Of a stretch of 64,000 nt of DNA, positions 61,885 through 64,000 are shown in pieces. Source of the DNA: Ignavibacteria bacterium (lineage in GTDB: Bacteria > Bacteroidota > Ignavibacteria > Tepidaquicellales > Tepidaquicellaceae); contig JBAZNU010000002.1 of NCBI GenBank assembly GCA_041649015.1, forward strand, positions 310,001 through 374,000, read 5' to 3'. Both the position numbers and the translations under genes were made by a program. Position 1 is the stretch's first letter; every line of letters starts with the position of its first letter. The notes beneath the pieces are model-generated. The model was not told the origin of the DNA. It ran no database searches and saw only the letters and a program-made list of their open reading frames with translations.

Positions 61885-62808
61885 TTATTTAATCAGTGAA
61901 CCTATCCTGTTCCATCTTATGGAACCTAATAAATCGAAGAAATTTGCGAAGGAAATATTTGCATCCCACGACCAGTAAATAATAAATGCTTCTCCAACAA
62001 CATTTTCCATAGGCATAAATCCCCAGAATCTGCTGTCAAGTGAGTTATTTCTGTTATCTCCCATCATCCATAAATAATCCCTCTTCACTTCATACATCCC
62101 ATCGTTAAACTTCATGTCGTCAGCAGTAAGAGAACCATCCGGATTAAGTATAACGTTACTGTATCCTTCTTTCATAATAAACATCTTGTACCATTCAAAA
62201 TTAGTATTGTCAATTTTAATCTTATCACCTACTTTTGGAATTCTTATCGGACCGTAGTTATCCTCATTCCACCCCGAGTTTTTAGGAAATATCCTGTTAT
62301 TAGCAAGATTTGGCGGCTGCAGCGGAGCAATAAATTTCGATTGCGGAGGATTCGGAAATATTTGTCCGTTCCTGTAAAGTACTTTATTTACAACTTTTAT
62401 TTCATCTCCCGGGACCCCTACACATCTTTTAATATAATTCAGTACTTCATGCGATTTCAATTCATCTCTCTCACCCGGAAAATCGAATACAACAACATCA
62501 CCGGGTTTTGGATCTTTAAACCCCGGGAGCTTAACGTAGGGGATACGAATATCCGTGAAAGGTATATTCCGCGGTGTAGTCGCTCCGTACGTAAATTTCG
62601 TCACGAGTAAAAAATCACCGACAAGCAGTGTATTTTCCATCGAACCAGTGGGTATTCTGTATGCTTCAAACAAGAATACTTTTATCAGAAATGCCACAAC
62701 TGCCGCCCAAACAAGAGCGTCAAAATATTCTTTAGGTTTTGATTTCTTCTTCTTTTTATCTAATATTTCTTTTGGTACTTTTGAAGGAACGTTTTCTTTT
62801 AATGCCAT
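61885..62808 (-). CDS. lepB: Signal peptidase I
   Basis: Membrane serine-lysine peptidase of 307 residues that removes signal peptides. One N-terminal membrane helix (about 28-45) is followed by the catalytic serine in RIPTGSMENTL and the catalytic lysine in YIKRCVGVPGDEI. MMGDNRNNSLDSRFWG is the family box E. An insertion before box E (about residues 150-235) is longer than in E. coli, as in related phyla. It is directly after lepA, a known arrangement. Confidence 0.94.
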   Translation of the reverse strand: MALKENVPSKVPKEILDKKKKKSKPKEYFDALVWAAVVAFLIKVFLFEAYRIPTGSMENTLLVGDFLLVTKFTYGATTPRNIPFTDIRIPYVKLPGFKDPKPGDVVVFDFPGERDELKSHEVLNYIKRCVGVPGDEIKVVNKVLYRNGQIFPNPPQSKFIAPLQPPNLANNRIFPKNSGWNEDNYGPIRIPKVGDKIKIDNTNFEWYKMFIMKEGYSNVILNPDGSLTADDMKFNDGMYEVKRDYLWMMGDNRNNSLDSRFWGFMPMENVVGEAFIIYWSWDANISFANFFDLLGSIRWNRIGSLIK

Positions 62809-62825
62809 TCTTATTAGTTTATATT

Positions 62826-64000
62826 CTATTTTTCAATTGAAAGTACTGCTAAAAAAGCTTCCTGAGGTATTTCAACAGACCCTACTTGTTTCATACGTCT
62901 TTTTCCCTCTTTTTGTTTCTCGAGAAGTTTACGTTTTCTGGAAATATCTCCGCCGTAACATTTTGCAATTACATTTTTCCTGAGAGCACTTATTGATTCT
63001 CTTGCTATTACTTTCGATCCGATAGCAGCCTGGATAGCTACTTCAAACATGTGCCTTGGTATCAGCTTTCTGAGTTTTTCGCAAAGTTTTCTGCCCCAGT
63101 AATATGCATTTTCTCTGTGAATTATTGTAGATAAAGCGTCAACTGATTCCCCGTTCAGAAGAATATCCAGTTTAACGAGGTCTCCGCTTCTGTAATCTAT
63201 TAATTCGTAATCGAACGATGCATAACCTTTTGTCAATGATTTCAGCCTGTCATAAAAATCAAAAATTATTTCCGCAAGAGGAAATTCAAAATAAAGGTCA
63301 ACGCGTTTTGCATCGATGTAATGCTGATTTTTAAAAACTCCTCTTCTGTCATTAGCAAGCTTCATTATATTGCCTATGAATTCAACAGGCACTATAATTT
63401 GCGATGAAATATAAGGTTCTTTCACGTGGTCTATAACCGTTGCATCGGGCATCAACGAAGGATTATCAACAAGTATCATATCACCGTTTGATTTAAACAC
63501 CTGATATTCTACGTTTGGAACTGTTGTTATTATGTTTAAATCGTATTCTCTTTCAAGCCTTTCCTGTACTATTTCAAGATGCAGTAAACCAAGAAATCCG
63601 CATCTGAAACCAAAGCCGAGTGCTACTGATGTTTCCGGTTCGTAAGAAAGTGCTGCGTCATTTAATTTAAGCTTTGAAAGTGCGTCCCGGAGATTTTCGA
63701 AATCATTCGAGGCAACAGGATAAATTCCGCTGAACACCATCGGCTTAACTTCTTTGAAACCCGGAATCGGCTCTTTTGCTCTGTTATTGACATCAATTAT
63801 CGTATCACCGACTCTTGAATCATTAACGTCCTTTATATTCGCTATCAAATATCCTACATCGCCTGCTTTCAAAATGCCCGTTCTTTTTCTCTCCATCTTG
63901 AGAATTCCAACTTCCTCAGCTTCAAATTGTTTTCCTGATGCAAAAAATTCAATCTTATCACCTTCTTTAAGGTCGCCCTCAAAAACTCTTAAATATACAA
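62826..64000 (-). CDS. lepA: Elongation factor 4 (LepA), 3' part
   Basis: Ribosome-bound translational GTPase that back-translocates stalled ribosomes. The frame stays open to the window end (VYLRVFEGDLKEGDKI at its left limit), so the GTPase domain lies outside. Visible are domains II-V and the LepA-specific C-terminal domain: ALGFGFRCGFLGLLH, GYASFDYEL, then AKCYGGDISRKRKLLEKQ and GSVEIPQEAF near the end. The ATG at 63896 is internal. It lies 17 bases from lepB. Confidence 0.96.
   Translation of the reverse strand, partial: VYLRVFEGDLKEGDKIEFFASGKQFEAEEVGILKMERKRTGILKAGDVGYLIANIKDVNDSRVGDTIIDVNNRAKEPIPGFKEVKPMVFSGIYPVASNDFENLRDALSKLKLNDAALSYEPETSVALGFGFRCGFLGLLHLEIVQERLEREYDLNIITTVPNVEYQVFKSNGDMILVDNPSLMPDATVIDHVKEPYISSQIIVPVEFIGNIMKLANDRRGVFKNQHYIDAKRVDLYFEFPLAEIIFDFYDRLKSLTKGYASFDYELIDYRSGDLVKLDILLNGESVDALSTIIHRENAYYWGRKLCEKLRKLIPRHMFEVAIQAAIGSKVIARESISALRKNVIAKCYGGDISRKRKLLEKQKEGKRRMKQVGSVEIPQEAFLAVLSIEK

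Noticed and set aside
1..64000. tRNA, rRNA, tmRNA or 4.5S RNA genes
   Set aside because: No cloverleaf, CCA-ended or conserved RNA core was seen in any intergenic gap by eye; a covariance-model scan was not possible here.

Overview
The window is an AT-rich chromosomal segment with dense, mostly housekeeping coding. It suggests a member of the Bacteroidota/Chlorobiota/Ignavibacteriota group. The main evidence is three secreted proteins that end in a type IX secretion (T9SS) type A sorting domain with the motif NYPNPFNP, in the form typical of Ignavibacteria-like genomes. Supporting evidence is a menaquinone methyltransferase, many starts without a Shine-Dalgarno sequence, and class I (FbaB-type) aldolase. 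The genus cannot be fixed from sequence reading alone. I saw no rRNA, tRNA, CRISPR, IS element or prophage.

Layout. 1-7952 (+): 3' part of topA, xerC, prfB (with a programmed +1 frameshift), a LolC/E-type permease, menG and a T9SS M6 peptidase. 8285-12897 (-): a secreted DUF6265-like protein, leuC-leuD and pepF. 13037-14404 (+): a lone cysteine-less rpsR and a secreted SNase-like nuclease. 14411-17411 (-): a partner-switching set (STAS antagonist, HATPase, SpoIIE-type phosphatase) and a small PAS protein. 17511-21102 (+): a T9SS subtilase and mgtE. 21177-24980 (-): groES-groEL under CIRCE control, then pyk. 25067-27572 (+): an SDR and a T9SS beta-propeller-like protein. 27860-28672: a repeat-rich non-coding block. 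28673-36332 (-): MFS transporter, terC, SDR, fabG, DUF3109 protein, fabD, a cytoplasmic HtrA-like protease fused to a zinc ribbon and a YbjN-like domain, and a second YbjN-like protein. 36577-39546 (+): anmK, SDR, epimerase. 39593-50727 (-): cca, Gfo/Idh/MocA oxidoreductase, CDF transporter, EamA transporter, a 33-residue basic protein, aldolase, ygfZ and a large hybrid histidine kinase. 51085-56473 (+): TPR protein, yqeY, cvpA, mutS2 and an NtrC-like regulator without a recognisable GAFTGA loop. 56466-64000 (-): deoxynucleoside kinase, the classical ffh-rpsP-rimM-trmD-rplS cluster, a YitT protein, lepB and the 3' part of lepA.

How the genes work together. Translation and protein export are heavily represented: RF2, S18, S16, L19, TrmD, RimM, LepA, Ffh, LepB, a LolC/E-like protein and the chaperonins. 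Fatty-acid synthesis (fabD, fabG) and envelope recycling (anmK) share the window with several signalling proteins. The three T9SS cargo proteins (two peptidases and a repeat protein) imply an extracellular protein-processing lifestyle, although no T9SS machinery gene lies here.

The most unusual items are: the protease/zinc-ribbon/YbjN fusion with its YbjN-like partner; two unrelated intergenic arrays that share an exact 11-bp period, one of them upstream of groESL; a near-identical 93-bp core duplicated 211 bp apart at 28.2-28.5 kb; an NtrC-family regulator lacking the sigma-54 contact loop; a RsbW-like ATPase with a changed ATP-binding motif; and a 33-codon basic gene between the aldolase and EamA genes.
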